Shown in pieces: positions 12,501-25,998 of a stretch of DNA of 64,000 nucleotides. The DNA is from Ophiodon elongatus (Eukaryota > Chordata > Actinopteri > Perciformes > Hexagrammidae): positions 4,712,777-4,776,776 of the forward strand of contig JACSYO010002129.1 of the NCBI GenBank assembly GCA_016806645.1, written 5' to 3'. The notes under the pieces were generated by a model. That model saw nothing but the letters and a program-made list of their open reading frames with translations. It had not been told where the DNA came from and searched no databases. A program made the translations under genes and the position numbers. Position 1 is the stretch's first letter. Each line of letters begins with the position of its first letter.

Positions 12501-13346
12501 TCCTTGTACATTAATGCAGCACCCGAGCTTACCCTCACTGGAACGATCACGTTAAGCCATATTAATCCAAGCCTAGTCGAACTGCACTGCCTTTACTCTC
12601 CTCCTTTACAATGTCACAGTAAAAGTGTAAAGGTGTAAATCTCCTACAAACCTGTAATTCCTGGCAGACCACAAGTCTCCCAGCTAAAGGTGCCGCCTGT
12701 GCAATAAATTTGCTCGGCAGTTATTGATCCATGCTGTGCTCACAAAGGTGGGTTGTCCTGGCACCTCAGGAGACAGTAAAATGCACTCTCGTATGACTGG
12801 AGGGAGGGGACATTCAGGCTTATTTCTCTGCAAATGCCACGGGCAAAGCTCACTTTGTCTCTCTCTGTGACACACTCACATTTTACAAGCTTTAATGCAC
12901 TGCTCTCACACCATGAAGTTCTGGGAGGGTGTTGGGCGGTGGCCTCTGCATTGTGAATCCTTTGGCCTCTCATCGATCCAGGGCTTCAATAGCTCTGTAT
13001 TGATCGTCCCTCTTTCCTTGAACAGAGATCAGTCAGGTACCTGTCCACTGATGCTCTGTGGCCTGCAGCAATGTCTTTTATTCTGGCCAGCAGTGAGATT
13101 ATACGGACAAGTCAGTGATAGGCAAGGTTTAACATGCAAGACTCTTATGCTAATTGAGAATGTGGCTCAAAGCGATAGCCTTTGAAATACCTGGAGATTT
13201 AAGCATCCTTGAACAAAAGCTTTCAAACCCAGTGAGACAATGCATGTGTATGTGTGCTCACTGGCCAGCAGCAGGCAGTGTCAGATGGCATTACTCTGAT
13301 GTACAGTATCTCTGGTTGCTTGTGTGTTGGTGTTTTTACACCTGCA

Positions 13347-13347
<1 letters not shown>

Positions 13348-13383
<36 letters not shown>
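13348..13383. repeat. (TG)n microsatellite
   Basis: About 18 pure TG units. Confidence 0.93.
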
Positions 13384-13384
<1 letters not shown>

Positions 13385-13894
13385 CTTCACTCACTTTCCC
13401 CCAATCATTCGGTGTGTGTGTGGGAGTGAGTAATGAAGCGCTGGCTGTCTTGCGGATGCTGTGTAATCATGCAAATCAGCACCATGCTCATCCCCAACAA
13501 AGATATTACAGGTGATGCAGGACACTGAGCAAGGGCGACCTCCTCCCGGCTGATTTACTCTGCGAGTGGCACCACGGCACTGATGACAGGGAAGGAGAGA
13601 CACAAAGAAGGGCAGGGGAGCGTGGTGGAGATGCTGGAGAAATTAGACACCAAAAGAAATCTCAGTAAAAAGCAGATGAGAGAATTAGTCATTAGTTTTC
13701 AGATTAACTCACAAACATGTGGCATGGACACAATGACAGACATAAGAGGGAAATCATAATGGAAGTGTTCTTTCACGCACAGCAGACATTTGGAGTTTTA
13801 TCGAGTGCTATCAAGGTATGTGCATTGGAGTATTTGTGTCAATGGCTGTGCATACATGGGAGTTGCAAGTCTGTTGTGTCCAAGTGTGTGCTTT

Positions 13895-13931
13895 TGTGTG
13901 TGTGTGTGTGTGTGTGTATGTGTGTGTGTGT
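13895..13931. repeat. (TG)n microsatellite
   Basis: TG repeat interrupted by one TATG. Confidence 0.93.
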
Positions 13932-16059
13932 ATTTTTTGGGGATGAAGTCAATGAGTACTGACACTTGCACTGATGTGCACTGAAATGGAAATTACAGTG
14001 CGGACTGACATCACCTGACTCTCACCTCAAAACGAGGGGCAGGTCCACTCTACAGCGCTACACAAAGGCACACAAATATTTATACATTTATTTACGTATT
14101 TTACACATCCAGATAACGTTTTGTTTACATTGGGTTTAAGCTTATCTCTCGCTCCCCCAGCTCTCGCTTGATGTTTGATGCGAACATTGTTCAGAGTTAA
14201 GCTAGGAGGGAATTTGGGCATTTGGAGGCACTTAGGGCACAAGATCAAAATGTTTAATGTCAATATGTTAAAGACTCAGACTAGTGAGACAAAAAAGGGC
14301 TTTCTTGAGTTTCTTGAGTCGTGTTGTGATTTAATAACTCCCTGCTGATTGGCCTGACATAATTATTTCAGCTTCAGATCTCACTGGATGTATCTCAGAA
14401 TTTAAACTAATTGCAAAAACCGAGCACACAAAATGTTTGTCTGACTTTTTATGGCTTAAATCCAATGACATGACTAATGACTAATTCAATATCCAGGTTT
14501 TATTTTTTCATTTATCGTTGAATTTGATTTCCTCAAGATTGCACAGCTCTCTGTTTTGCTCCCGCTAAACATTTCATCAACATAACAGTCATGTCGTTTA
14601 AAAGCAGGTGGAATTTATTCATGTTTGATGCAGGTATAAATATAAAACCTCAGATGTAAAAACTGCAGAACAGATTGAGTTTTATGCAGTACCTTCAGGA
14701 CAATATACTCCCATATTATTACAGCACACAGCCTTGTGAAAGTAATGAGATCACACACCCCAGGTGAGTGGTGAACTGCTTAATGGCCTTTCTGAGCTTG
14801 GAAAGGGATGTTTGTAGCTGTCAAAAATAAAAGGGTCACAGTCAATTATTAACACAATTTAGGGTCAGACGCCAAAATATGCAGGTTTTGAAACTTATCT
14901 GGGTAATGTCATCTTATAAATGTGTGCTGTAGTGGTAGATACATGACTGTGATTACACCAAAGAGACAAAAATAAGTGTGCATATGCAAACACACTATTT
15001 GACTATAGCTACGATATGCTACTATTACTTACTCATGTTTGCATGACATTCAAAACTTCAAACAACATACGGATGCAAAGTGTTGCTCGGCAATGCACAA
15101 TTCAGTTTGATACACAAACACGTACATACCAAAACTCATTCCCAATATAATTTCCTGAGCATACAGCCAAACGGCGAGTGGACATCTACTTTACTTGTTT
15201 TTTAGATGACTACATACCATATGTGCGGGGAAACATGGAGGACAAGAACAACAGATCTGCAACTAAATGCATGGCCCCCGAGAGAGCAGGACAGGATCAT
15301 GCTACACATTTCCAGTTTTTGTAAAACTAATAAACCAAGAAAATTAGCCTGCGGTGTCACTTGAGACCATGCGGCTACTAAAATACCTGTCCAAATTTCC
15401 ACCAATGTGCCGAGCTTAAATAAGAATAAGCCAATTTGGAACGCCAAATTGGATTTTATTTGGAGTGTAATGAATTTAAATTGGAGTTAAGTGGGCTTTA
15501 TTGTTTGGCATAGCACATCTGTGACTGTTGAATTGTTCCTAACAGAAGTCTGATTTGCTTTATTAGTTAAATCCATCAACATCAGCAATAAATAAACAAT
15601 TTGAGAAAAGTAATTACCTGCAGTCACAACCTTTTTCACATCAGCTTGGCTTCCCAAAACACATCTTGTCATTCTTCTATCAAAAATGTCTTTGAATTGC
15701 CTTTTTGTTATTGTGCCTTACAATCAGAGGTCTGAACTGAATCTCACAGTTGCAGATGCTTTTAACATTATTTTGTCAAATTTATTTTCTGTTGACTTTG
15801 TAAACAATTTTGATTCTTCTAATGTCGCAGTAAATTATACTGATTCCTTCACACTTTGCTTGTAAAGATAAGCTCGACTCAATTCTTCATAACTTTACTT
15901 TTTAGTCAAAGTCACATTCAGGGATGTACAGAGACTTAACATTGACCATGATGCCTGTGGCCGTGTAATATGTTTTAGTGGTCTGAGCTATATGGTTGTG
16001 ACTGTATCTTAATAGGTTCAGAATTTAGTTGCTCCTAAGATACCAAAATAATTTTATGG

Positions 16060-16290
16060 ACTGACAGGACCAACTACAACAGCCAATAGGAATTCCCTCT
16101 CTCTGAAATGACCTCTGATTGGCCAAAACCTTTCGCCATGTGCTCGATATCCCGAAGCCTGAAAACAGAGCCCAGAGAAGGTACAGAAGTCTAGTTTTCT
16201 CTCAGACCATTTGAATTGCAACATGCTGCAAAGTTATTGTGACATGTTTTGCTCAATAATGCTGTAAATGTACTGCCTACCCCAACTTTA
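16060..16290. repeat. probable dispersed fish repeat (unclassified)
   Basis: The segment with TGACCTCTGATTGGCC, GAAAACAGAGCCCAGAGAAG and TACTGCCTACCCCAACTTTA resembles a repeat I have seen in many percomorph sequences. The identification is from memory. No termini or target duplication were found. Confidence 0.4.
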
Positions 16291-17696
16291 AATGGATTTT
16301 GCATTATTATCTGCTTTCAGTTATTTCCTAATGAGACATCTTCCATAACTTAAAAAAAATCTGAGCTCAAAGTTCACAAGCTTTTTTTTAGAGCTGTCAA
16401 CTACAGTCTATCTTCATCAAAAGCTGGAGTTTTCTCACTTTGCTCAAGCTACTTTGTCAAGCAACTATCTTAACACCTGCCCTGGGATTCTTTCACATCT
16501 TGATTTGATTGGGAAGACCTTTTTTCTCTGGACCCAAAGTCATTTCCCTGAGAGTCTGCTGCATTTATTGCAATGTAAAACCTCTAACAGGTGGTCTGGG
16601 CTTCACTTTCAGCCAGCCCTGTAGCAATAACCAGATGTGACAAAACGCACTAAAATCTGGATGATATAGGTTGATCATGTCACATTAACGTTCCTGATTA
16701 CATACAGTAAGATTAACATAAATGTCCCTTGTCCTCTTTCACATAAGTGACACTCAATGGACCCTGGTCTCTTTATTTGTCTCTTGTTCTCTGTAATGAA
16801 TGCCAGCTCCTTACTGACTCATTCCCATCTACGTCCAGCAAACCAAATATAGCTTCATTGACGTCCTTCTGATCACACTGAGGTCTGTTTGGTGATCCGT
16901 ATGGAGCCAAATACATAAATATGAAACTGAGTTAAGATCTTTTTTTTTTTTATCTACTTCTATTAATCTGTGTTTCTTCCTTTGGTTACTGCAGTGTCTC
17001 TAATACACCCACACTGTCGTCCTCTAACCACTCCAATAAGAAAAAAGGTTATGCCTTTACACTTACTCAATTCCACAAAATTGTTTTGTCAATGACTACG
17101 TTTCAATCCTACTTGGATCTTCATCAGATCAGAATGTTTGAAAAGTGGAAACCACAGCCATACATCATGCACACAAAAAGGCAAATGAGCTCTATGTTAG
17201 CAGGTGTGGTTCATCAACTCTCATTATACGGTGATGAACTAAAAATAAGCTAACAATGTGACCATTACCGGAAAACTCAGAAAAAAAGAAACCCTCTGGG
17301 CTCATGTAAAAATCTCCATCATTGATCTTCCTTCCTCTATACCAATCATTTAATAAATTCATCTCCTTGAAGCATCCCGGTATCAGCTTTTTCCTCTTTC
17401 CCCTCTCTCTGCCTATTAGTATCTGCCCTCACCTCGTCTCCCTTCCTTCCACACGAGCATCAAAGCCACAGACATCAAAAGTGTTACAGCCACTCATTTG
17501 AATGCAATTACCCCTTTGCTCACGCTAGTAATACTAAATAACACACAAGCAAGCATGCATGAACTTTTTGAAAACCAGGGAAATATGAAAGGACAGGTTC
17601 GCAATTTTTCATCTGTCTAAAAACAGTAATCATTCAGTAATTTAAACACGGAAAGAGGTTTTGTTTGCTGTTATCATTCCAGCGGTTTATATGGGC

Positions 17697-18765
17697 AATT
17701 AATAATAATACATTTTATTTGTCTAGCGCTTTAAAAAGGTACTCAAACACACTTTACATGTTAAAAACAGAAACAATAAAAGCAACTACATTATAAACAA
17801 GAGAGATGACATAACAATAAGAAACAAAACTAAAACATGCATAATTAGCATCAAGCATTAAAAGCAGATATAAATAGAAGAGTTTTAAATGCAGTTTTGA
17901 AAGTGGCGAGTGACGGAGAATGTCTGAGGTGCTGGAGGAGAGAATTCCAGAGGGAGGGGGCAGCAATGGAGAAGTCCCTGTCCCCCCAGGTCCGATGCTT
18001 GGACAGAGTAGGAGTGGGTAAGGTTGTCCTTGGTCACGGATTGAGGACCAAGGACGGCAGGACCCAAATGCAGACTCGAACACATGGTAGTTAAGTGCAA
18101 AAACAAGGTTTTTACTGACGGCAACGTTACAAGCAGGCAAAACAGGCACGGAGAACAAACGAGGAAAACAGATAAACCGACAAGGAGGTACAAGACAAAC
18201 AGGGTTTAAATACACAGGGGAGGTGCAGGTGATCAGACACAGGATGACTCAATTTAGTACGGGCAGACAATCACGAAGACAGGAAGTGAAGTGACACGAG
18301 GAAACACGAGACAGGGAACCTTCAAAATAAAACAGGAAACCCACACTTAACAAAACCCGACACTGTGACAGTGGGTGGGAGCGCGTCGGTGCAGGAGGTC
18401 CGAAAGGTATGAAGAGGCTAGGTTGTGAAGGGCTTTGTATGTGATGAGGAGAATCTTGAACTGTATTATTTGCTGTATGGGAAGCCAGTGAGGTTTAGAA
18501 GGACTGGGGGGGGGATGTGATCTCTGGTGCGGGAGTGGGAGAGCAGACGGGCAGCTGAGTTCTGGATGTATTGTAGTTTGTTGATGAGTTTGGTGGATGT
18601 GCCGTACAGGATCCAAACAGGATTTGGTGAAGATGTAGAGGTGGGTGTTGTCAGCTTTGCAGTGGAAATGGAGTCCATGTTGGTGTATGATGTTGCCAAG
18701 TGGGAGCAAATAGAGGATGAAGAGGAGGGGACCGAGTACCGCACCTTGGGGACACCTTGAGAATC
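17697..18765 (-). mobile_element. degenerate non-LTR retrotransposon (L2/Rex1-like) 3' end, interrupted
   Basis: Read on the minus strand, 18765 to about 18367 encodes fragments of a LINE reverse transcriptase in two frames. These include a corrupted catalytic-box region (FHCKADNTHLY, where active copies have YADD), the conserved NSAARLLSHSRTRDHI and the thumb-like FKILLITYKALHNLASSYL. Frameshifts and a deletion show that it is dead. The 3' end near 17700-17760 has the typical tail AGCGCT followed by A/T-rich ATTATTATT. A second repeat is inserted at about 18040-18366. Assignment to L2 or Rex1 is not resolved. Confidence 0.75.
18040..18366. mobile_element. non-autonomous repeat nested inside the LINE
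   Basis: The stretch (GGCAGGACCCAAATGCAGAC through GGTTTAAATACACAGGGGAG to CAGGAAGTGAAGTGACACGA) has no frame and breaks the LINE into two parts. Its sequence resembles a common teleost non-autonomous DNA element. GTCAC-type ends are visible but weak, so the borders are approximate. Confidence 0.55.
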
Positions 18766-18839
18766 AAGCAGTCCCTTCCTTACTCACATCCAGTGTAACG
18801 ACACAATCTACAGAAGAACAAATTTGGCATTGCACGTTT

Positions 18840-19080
18840 CTGCAAATCACGCAATATGTGAAATGTCAACGTTTCTGAACCGAAACCTTTTTTGGTTATC
18901 ACATTTCATATCAGCCTTGTATCACGTTTGCAGAAACACACAATGACACAAAACTATTTGGTTAAGGTTAGAAAACACATCATGGTTTGTGTTAAAATAA
19001 TAGCGTACCAATGTAATGTAACAACAGTCAACAACGTAACTAGCGTAATAAACAACTCCCGCCCTTAGCAGACTTTCTTA
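18840..19080. repeat. relic of a dispersed repeat (copy 1)
   Basis: It contains TTTGGTTAAGGTTAGAAAACACATCATGG and several AACGTAAC-like motifs. A similar arrangement (GGTTTG..., ACATCATCATGGTTTGG, AACGTAACTC) is present at about 22480-22660, suggesting two diverged copies of one family. Confidence 0.4.
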
Positions 19081-19589
19081 GCTAATGCTATAAAAAGCGT
19101 AACAATGACACATAAAACAATGTTGCATAAAACTTTGCATACAGAGTGTAAAGTCATGGTTTGCTTTCGGTTTCATACAAGACATGAACCGTGGTCTCCT
19201 GGATGAGAGTCCTCTGTTTGTTTGAATAACAAACATAAAATTGTTTTTTACATTGGAAGCACTTTATAAAAGGATCTCTGCACAGTCTGGACAGAAGGAA
19301 TGATTACCGCTAGCAAAACCTGTTTAAATGTTCATTTGGGCACATGGCTATTGGTTTAAGACAGACTTTAAAAATTGTAAACGTATCCTTTAACTGAAAA
19401 TCTGGATGTTCATTGAGCACAAGAAAAAACAGTTTCTGTTAATTGTAGAAAAAGTTATTTCAGTGAAGAAATTTAAAGATACAAGATTGATCTGAAAGTG
19501 ATCATAGAGAGATGAACAGGGTGAAGTCTGAAACACTGAATTGTGGTTTGGTTGGTTGTTTTACAGTAATGACGCCTGCATTTTGCATC

Positions 19590-19622
<33 letters not shown>

Positions 19623-19640
19623 GTGTGTGTGTGTGTGTTG
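19590..19640. repeat. (TG)n microsatellite
   Basis: About 25 TG units with one CG interruption. Confidence 0.93.
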
Positions 19641-20426
19641 TGTCCATATGTAATTAGGCATCCAAAATTTTTTGACCTTTGAATCTCTTCTACGTATCTT
19701 TCATTTCTCTTATGCTTTTTCATAATAGTCTTCTCTAATGCTTATACCTCACTATGTCTTCCTTCTCCTCTTGTCTCCAGGGTCTTTTTTACTCCCATCC
19801 CTCTCAATCTTTCTCCTCTTTGTTCTCTTCCCTGTTCCCCTTTATTTACCCTCTACCTTAATGGTCACTGTCTTTGTCAATGCATACGGTGCAGAGTGTA
19901 ATTTCACTATGGATACATCCTGTGCTCCAAGTGTTGGCTTCAGTTTCACTTCCTGGGCTCCTGTGGATCTACAACATATGTTCAAAAGCTAAATGCGGAC
20001 ATTTTTTCATCCGCCATTGGCGTTTGTAGTAGCAATGTGACACACTGCTTTTCTTTACTCGTCTCACTGATGCTTTCTTAAATGTTTTTGGCACCTTTCT
20101 TCTGTACATTCTCCATTTTGTTTCAACCTCATTCATCTTTCCACTCGTTTCGTGCAGTCTTTTGTCTGCAGCGTTGTTTCTCTCTTTTTTTTTTTGCCCT
20201 CTAAGCTAGGTCTGTCTGACGGCGATATCGTCACTCTATACGAGTACAGACACAGACACAGCAAGGACAAAGGACAACATTTGCTACAAAGAAAGCCTTG
20301 GTGGCTTCTTGATCCAGGCTGCAACAAAAGGCAACAGTATGTGACAACCAATGGGTGCTCAAAACACCATTTTCAGCAAAGATGGGACAGTCTCTTTCTT
20401 TCTGTCCCTCTCTCTTTTTAACACAC

Positions 20427-20428
20427 GT

Positions 20429-20489
<61 letters not shown>
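20427..20489. repeat. (CA)n microsatellite
   Basis: About 30 uninterrupted CA units. Confidence 0.95.
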
Positions 20490-20490
<1 letters not shown>

Positions 20491-20708
20491 CAGGCTCTTA
20501 GGTAGACAGGGCAGACAGGCGCACCAGTGGAGGAGAAATGCTTGCCCAGTGTGAGCCTATACGCTCAGCAGAGCGCCTAATTGCAGTGATAAATATGAGA
20601 TGGTGGAGATGAGAGACAAAGGCTCGTAGGAACTCTCCTCACATGAACTTGGGGAGTGAGGTGGCTGTCTAAAGGGCTTAAAACAGCAACACATAATTAG
20701 ACTGTGTA

Positions 20709-20710
<2 letters not shown>

Positions 20711-20790
<80 letters not shown>

Positions 20791-20800
20791 CACACACACA
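20711..20800. repeat. (CA)n microsatellite
   Basis: About 37 CA units followed by AAAA and a further short CA run. Confidence 0.95.
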
Positions 20801-22470
20801 TTAAAGAAGAAAGTCCACAGAGGTACTAATGCACACTTGCAGCACACAAGCTAAAAAACATACACAGAAAAATAGCACCACTAAGATACTATACTAACTA
20901 TATACGATACTATACTAGTTTCACCTTACAGTCTAAATTTTTGACATCCAAAGAATGCATATTTGAATAGCCAGAGGCAAAGACAGTAAATGCAGCAGGG
21001 GACCTTGATTCTGTCTTGAAACTATAAGGCTGAATCTTGAGTTTCATAATTCTAAGGCTTGAATAGCCACAATGACTATTATGGGTCATTATCATCATAA
21101 CCTGCCGTACAGTTTTTTTTACAAAACTGATAGGCTTAATTTAAAACTAATAAAGTCACAGTGACATGACTCCAGTAGTCAATGCAACATGCAGGATGAC
21201 TTGCTTTTGTTTTTATGTGGTTTTGACACTCTCTGTGTAATTTGTTCTGTTTCTGTCTGTGTCTCTGCCTTCGTCTCTCACTTTGTTTCTCTCTCGCACC
21301 CCTCCAAAATATTGTAACAGAATTTAGAATCGAACTGCTTTACATGGCAAATCTATAAACCTGTCATGTCCAACCAGCTGGGAAACAGATGGAAATGAAA
21401 AGCAGAATTACAAAGTGTAAATATAAGAATAATGAAGCAGATAATAAACATTAAAGAATACACCCTGTGCAGTCCCACAAGGAGACTTTCTGAATTGCAG
21501 TTTCTGACTAAATTTCAGACACATGAAGAGGACTTCTTCAGTTTAAAATATATTCAGACCAATTTAAGGTTGCTCTCATAGTTTACCCTTCACTACAACC
21601 TTGTGTCATGCATAATTCGTATTTTAGTGTGCTTCTGAGTTCGATCTGATGTTCTGTCTCTTTTTCTTACTCTCAGCGGGCTCGTAGTGCAGCATGCATG
21701 AGAGACTACAGCCAAAAGCTCTAAACACCACAATCCAGCTCTAAGAGACAGAGGTTTTTAAGATGCAACATGCACCAAACTTTACCATTAAATCCACTCA
21801 AGACCTCTGACAAATTTCAAATATCTGGACTGGAGTTGCTGCTTTTCAACCAATGACAGAGTGGGCTGATGCCTATTGACTGAACCGTCCTGAAAAAAAT
21901 ATACTCTATTTGACATATTTACAGCATGCTGAGATAAGTAGAAAGTCAACAAAGCTAAAACCTCACGCTCCCTGTTTGTGGACCACCTGACTTTGAATTA
22001 ACTTTCATGTACAATTGCTTTGAAGTGCATGGAGATATTTCAAGGTTACCATAATTAAAGGTCCAACTAAATATCAAATAAATTGCATGAATAAAAATCT
22101 GCTGCCTTTGTTGCTCTGGAGGCTCCCCAATTTGGAGGACAAAAGATAAACTTTGTTTTGCACTCACAGCAGCAACTTTATTACAAATTCAGCTTACAAG
22201 TTGAATAAAACAGTGTTTGGTAACCTTATGTAAGCTTCTTTGGAGGGCACGAATAATTTTGACTCCTAATACTTACACTTTTGCTTTGTAAAGAATTGTT
22301 GGAGGTAGTGTTCCCGCTTGAATGCTGCGGCTGTATAATTCAATCTGAGCTGTGTTCTTGGTCACGATCATAAAGAGTTAGGTGGGATTGGTAGGCTGCT
22401 TTATGACTTTCTCTCTGTATTCATCATATTTTTAATCACTTAGGCAGAAGCCTTTTGCATAGTATGTTGG
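20801..22470. other. intergenic, nothing recognised
   Basis: AT-rich single-copy-looking DNA with only short unsupported open frames. Confidence 0.5.
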
Positions 22471-22479
22471 CGCAGAAGG

Positions 22480-22660
22480 TTTGCACACGGTTAACGTTGT
22501 GAAACGGTGACGGTTTGTTTGGGTGATAAAAACATCATCATGGTTTGGCCTAAAATACGCTCGCTTGTAACGTAACTCAAACTTTGGACGTAGCGTCATC
22601 GTAAAGTCCCATGACATAACGTCGTCAGTAAAAATAACGCCTTTTGTTTTCACACTGGAC
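22480..22660. repeat. relic of a dispersed repeat (copy 2)
   Basis: It resembles the element at 18840-19080: runs of GTAACG/CGTAAC motifs around ACATCATCATGGTTTGG. Local CpG density is higher than in the flanks. Confidence 0.4.
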
Positions 22661-22744
22661 ACAAATGCCTACCCTCTGGGTGAAAGGCCTGTGTTTGTAA
22701 TGCGTAGAGACATCAGCCTCAAAATGCCACACTTCAGGGCCCCC

Positions 22745-22919
22745 AAACGTGACTTTGATGTACGTCTACGCTCACACACAGAGGGATGAGGAGCGGAGAC
22801 GCTGAGCGCACATGGAACGGTGTCAGTGATCTCTCTCGTCGTGGCGATCTAGTGACAGGAGGAGTGCTAATGCGCTCTGCGGGATGCTAGTTGTGTGTCT
22901 GCTTGTTGGTGCGGAGCAG
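22745..22919 (+). promoter_or_regulatory. candidate first exon / transcription start region
   Basis: The segment contains more CpG than its surroundings (for example CGTCTACGCTC, GGAGCGGAGACGCTGAGCGC, CTCGTCGTGGCGATC) and ends in a consensus donor CAG/GTAAGT at 22919/22920. A strong acceptor (polypyrimidine then TTGCAG) lies at 23200. If joined, the only short frame starts MLVVCLLVGAEQ and stops two codons later, so any product would probably be non-coding or untranslated leader. Confidence 0.3.
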
Positions 22920-23209
22920 GTAAGTGTAGGCCTACAGTGGGTTCTTAGTGCGCCAAACAGCCGCCTGCCATGGCAGACCAGTGAGAGTGTACCAAAACCG
23001 TAAAGTTGCTAGCTGGACATCAAAACAATGAGCTGAAACATTTAACGCTCCATCACGCCGAGGGGAGCTGCAGATTCTCTGTAGGTTCATCCCTACAAGT
23101 GACCCTTTTCACATTATCATTGTCTTTTCATTGTCATTTGATACATTGTTATCATAAAACACTTGTAATAGCCTCCTTTTCCCTTGTTTTTGTCTTGCAG
23201 GGGAAATAG

Positions 23210-25990
23210 AGGTCAGCAACGTTTCTTTTTTCCTGATGCTCTCAATCATTTTTATGATTCAGCAGTAAATGTAATAAGCGGATTCCGCTGAAATGCCGAG
23301 GTAGTTTTGCCAGTTTTCAAAATTGTTTTCATGTTAAGGGAAATTGCTGAGTTCTGAATTCAGACAAGGCAAAGATGTGACAGCTTGAACCGGGATTTCA
23401 AATCTGTCTGTTGAAGAAACACAGCCCAGCATATACTGAACCGCCTGAGCTCCCTTCAAATAAATCTTTCAACGCGTAAACCAGTCGCTCAACATTGTTG
23501 CTGTATTATTTTGCACTATTATCTTACTAAACAGTAGGCCAGGTGTTGCGAAAACCAGTCAATCATTCCTGGCGATGAAAGCGCAGGAGGGCTGAAACTA
23601 GCAGTGTCAGCACTGCTCCCAATCTCACAGTTTCAGCTGTCACAGCTTCTCTTACTCCGCTAATGGCTTAATGTTGCAGAGGTAAAGCGGAAGGAACACG
23701 GAGAAGAGGGAGAGGAGGAGGGGGGAGGGGGGGGTGAAGGGGTGGTGACGGACATTAGCAATGATCCTCAGACAAGCTAACTCCCTTGCAGACTCACTAA
23801 TTTGTGTGAGTGAGAGAGTGGAGAAGACAGAGAGAAGTGTAGATGGGTGGGAGCATTTACATGTCTACATATGTGCATTTATGACACTAACATTCAAATT
23901 ACGGTAAATTCCATGAAGGTAAGCAACATCTAAACTATGACCTGAAACTATGATGCAAACAACAAAGGGACACTCATAAGAGAGAAAAAAAACTTTAGAA
24001 GTAGTTTAAATTTGACAGCTATACTTTCTCTCATCTTTTACAGTCAGCTCATTTCAGTGGCACCTCATTCATCCTTCATAACCTGCCTTTTTATCTGGCT
24101 CTCTTTCTGGAGTCTGTGATACAGTCATTGGGCCTGGAAAACTCCGTGGGCAGTTAGCCTTGACGGCTAACAGGAGCTGGTTTCCAAACACAACCTTGAT
24201 AAATGTGTGTATCAGGAAAGACTCAGGTGTGGGTTCAGGTTTTGCTGATTGATGTGTTTATATAAACGGAAGAAAGAGATAGAGTGAGGAAAAGTGTTGC
24301 TCCAAGAGTAGTGGGCAAAAATGTTGACACGCTCATTCATTGAATAATAATCTGATAAAGCTGCATGCGAAAATAGAACACCACTCATTTTGACTTCATT
24401 TTTCAACTCTTCGAAATGGAGCAAAATCTCTCAGCAACATTAGAGTTTCCCATAATGCTCACTGACCCTTCAGTTTGTCTTCTCCGTGTGTGTTATATCT
24501 AAACGATACCAACTTGATATCACTGTTTCATGATCCATGTTACCTGCTTAAAGCAGGTCACCTCTAAACACGTCAAGGACAGTGCACTAAAAACACCTAA
24601 TTGACACACTTTTTGAAAAAAAAAGCTTCACACTTCCCCCGGGAAAAAACACTTCTGTGAAAACAAGTTGGATGTCATCAGAAGTTTCCACTTTTCCCTC
24701 TTGAGCCCAGGGACAAACGCATTAATGAGACACAGCTGTTTGGACCTTGTTTATCAGACTTATGTTTGACAAAACTTTGCGGTAGCACCACAGTATTTCT
24801 TATGATTTTTCAACTTCTTTTTGACCCAACATCTTAAACAAAGAGATTATAATGATGTTCTTCATTGAAAAGAAGCCTGCCATAACCCACTTTAATTCAA
24901 TGCATCCTTGCCTCAGAAATGTACATTCGATGGATGCGCAATGCGGTACAGAAGCACTATAAATGTTAAAGCTCAGACAAAACCAGTGGGTTTCCAGGTG
25001 AGGTGAAATAATGATCTTGTACCAAGCGGCCTTGATGTCTCCGGGCACTTTGTGTGTTGCCTCGGGAGGAAATCGACCAAATCAGCACACTGACCTTTTA
25101 TGTTGCAAGAGGTCACTTGTTTTCTTCAGGTGACGGAAGGCAAATCAGAGTTAATGCCCAAAAATTTCAGATGACAGGCCACTTCCTAGATCTTGCAGAA
25201 AAAACTGGAGCAATGACAGATTCACTCAAACGTACTTGTTTGGGCTCGTATGAACTCACACTCAAGTGCACTCACAGTCCCAGAGACACATGCACGCTTA
25301 CCGCTCACCACACACACACACCACCACCCTCCTGCAGTGACATTTGAAGGACAGGGGCCTGCAGGGAGAGCTGGTTTTGAGAGGTTAGATGAGGTGGACG
25401 GCTGGCTGGTTGGGGGTGTGAGGTAAACAACACCTCGGAGTTCAGCGTGCATGCCTAATGTGCTTTCTCGCACTGCCGGCTCTGCTGGGCAAGGCTGCCG
25501 ATGACAAGCTGTCTGAAGAAGTCTCCTGCTCCTGCTGCCTCTCACTACCTCAGTCTCTCACACTGTCTGTTGGCTTTACACTGTCCAGCTGTCTACGTCA
25601 TCTCTGTACACTTCCTGCTTTTGTTCCTGTCCTAGCACTGGCTTTCCTTTCCCTGCTCTAGACAACCTCTTTTCCCCCTTCTCTCATATCAGATACTTAT
25701 TAATTTAAATATGAATAACAGGTGTAAAGAGGAAGACGGTACTCAAAAATGTCACTTTTAAAAATAATTATAACTATCTTGCAAATAATGTGTTGGAAGA
25801 AATACATTTTTGTTGTGGCCCGGACTGATCATTTTTTTGTGGTTTCATAGCAGAAGTCAAAAAACACTGGGGCATTCCCTTTAACTTTGTACAATTTTAT
25901 GAAATGCATACTAATTATATAATCATGTTCACTGGCAGCATTGCACACATGCAGATCAAAATACAAAGATATGTACAAATGTGAATTGTA
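23210..25990. other. intergenic, nothing recognised
   Basis: It contains a G-rich tract (23700-23745) and CA-rich patches near 25310. No open frame resembles a known protein and no repeat termini were seen. Confidence 0.5.
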
Positions 25991-25998
25991 CACTCTTA

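Larger units (their letters stand above)
5961..16050. other. intergenic region, no supported gene
   Basis: Open frames here are short, start in arbitrary places and match nothing I know. The stretch contains T-rich low-complexity DNA (6768-6814), microsatellites at 9464-9526, 13348-13383 and 13895-13931, and AT-rich non-repetitive segments (for example 11260-11480 and 12000-12070) that could be conserved regulatory DNA. This cannot be judged from one genome. Confidence 0.6.

Noticed and set aside
17885..18193. 102- and 153-codon - strand frames
   Set aside because: They run through the junction of the dead LINE and the inserted repeat. No conserved domain.
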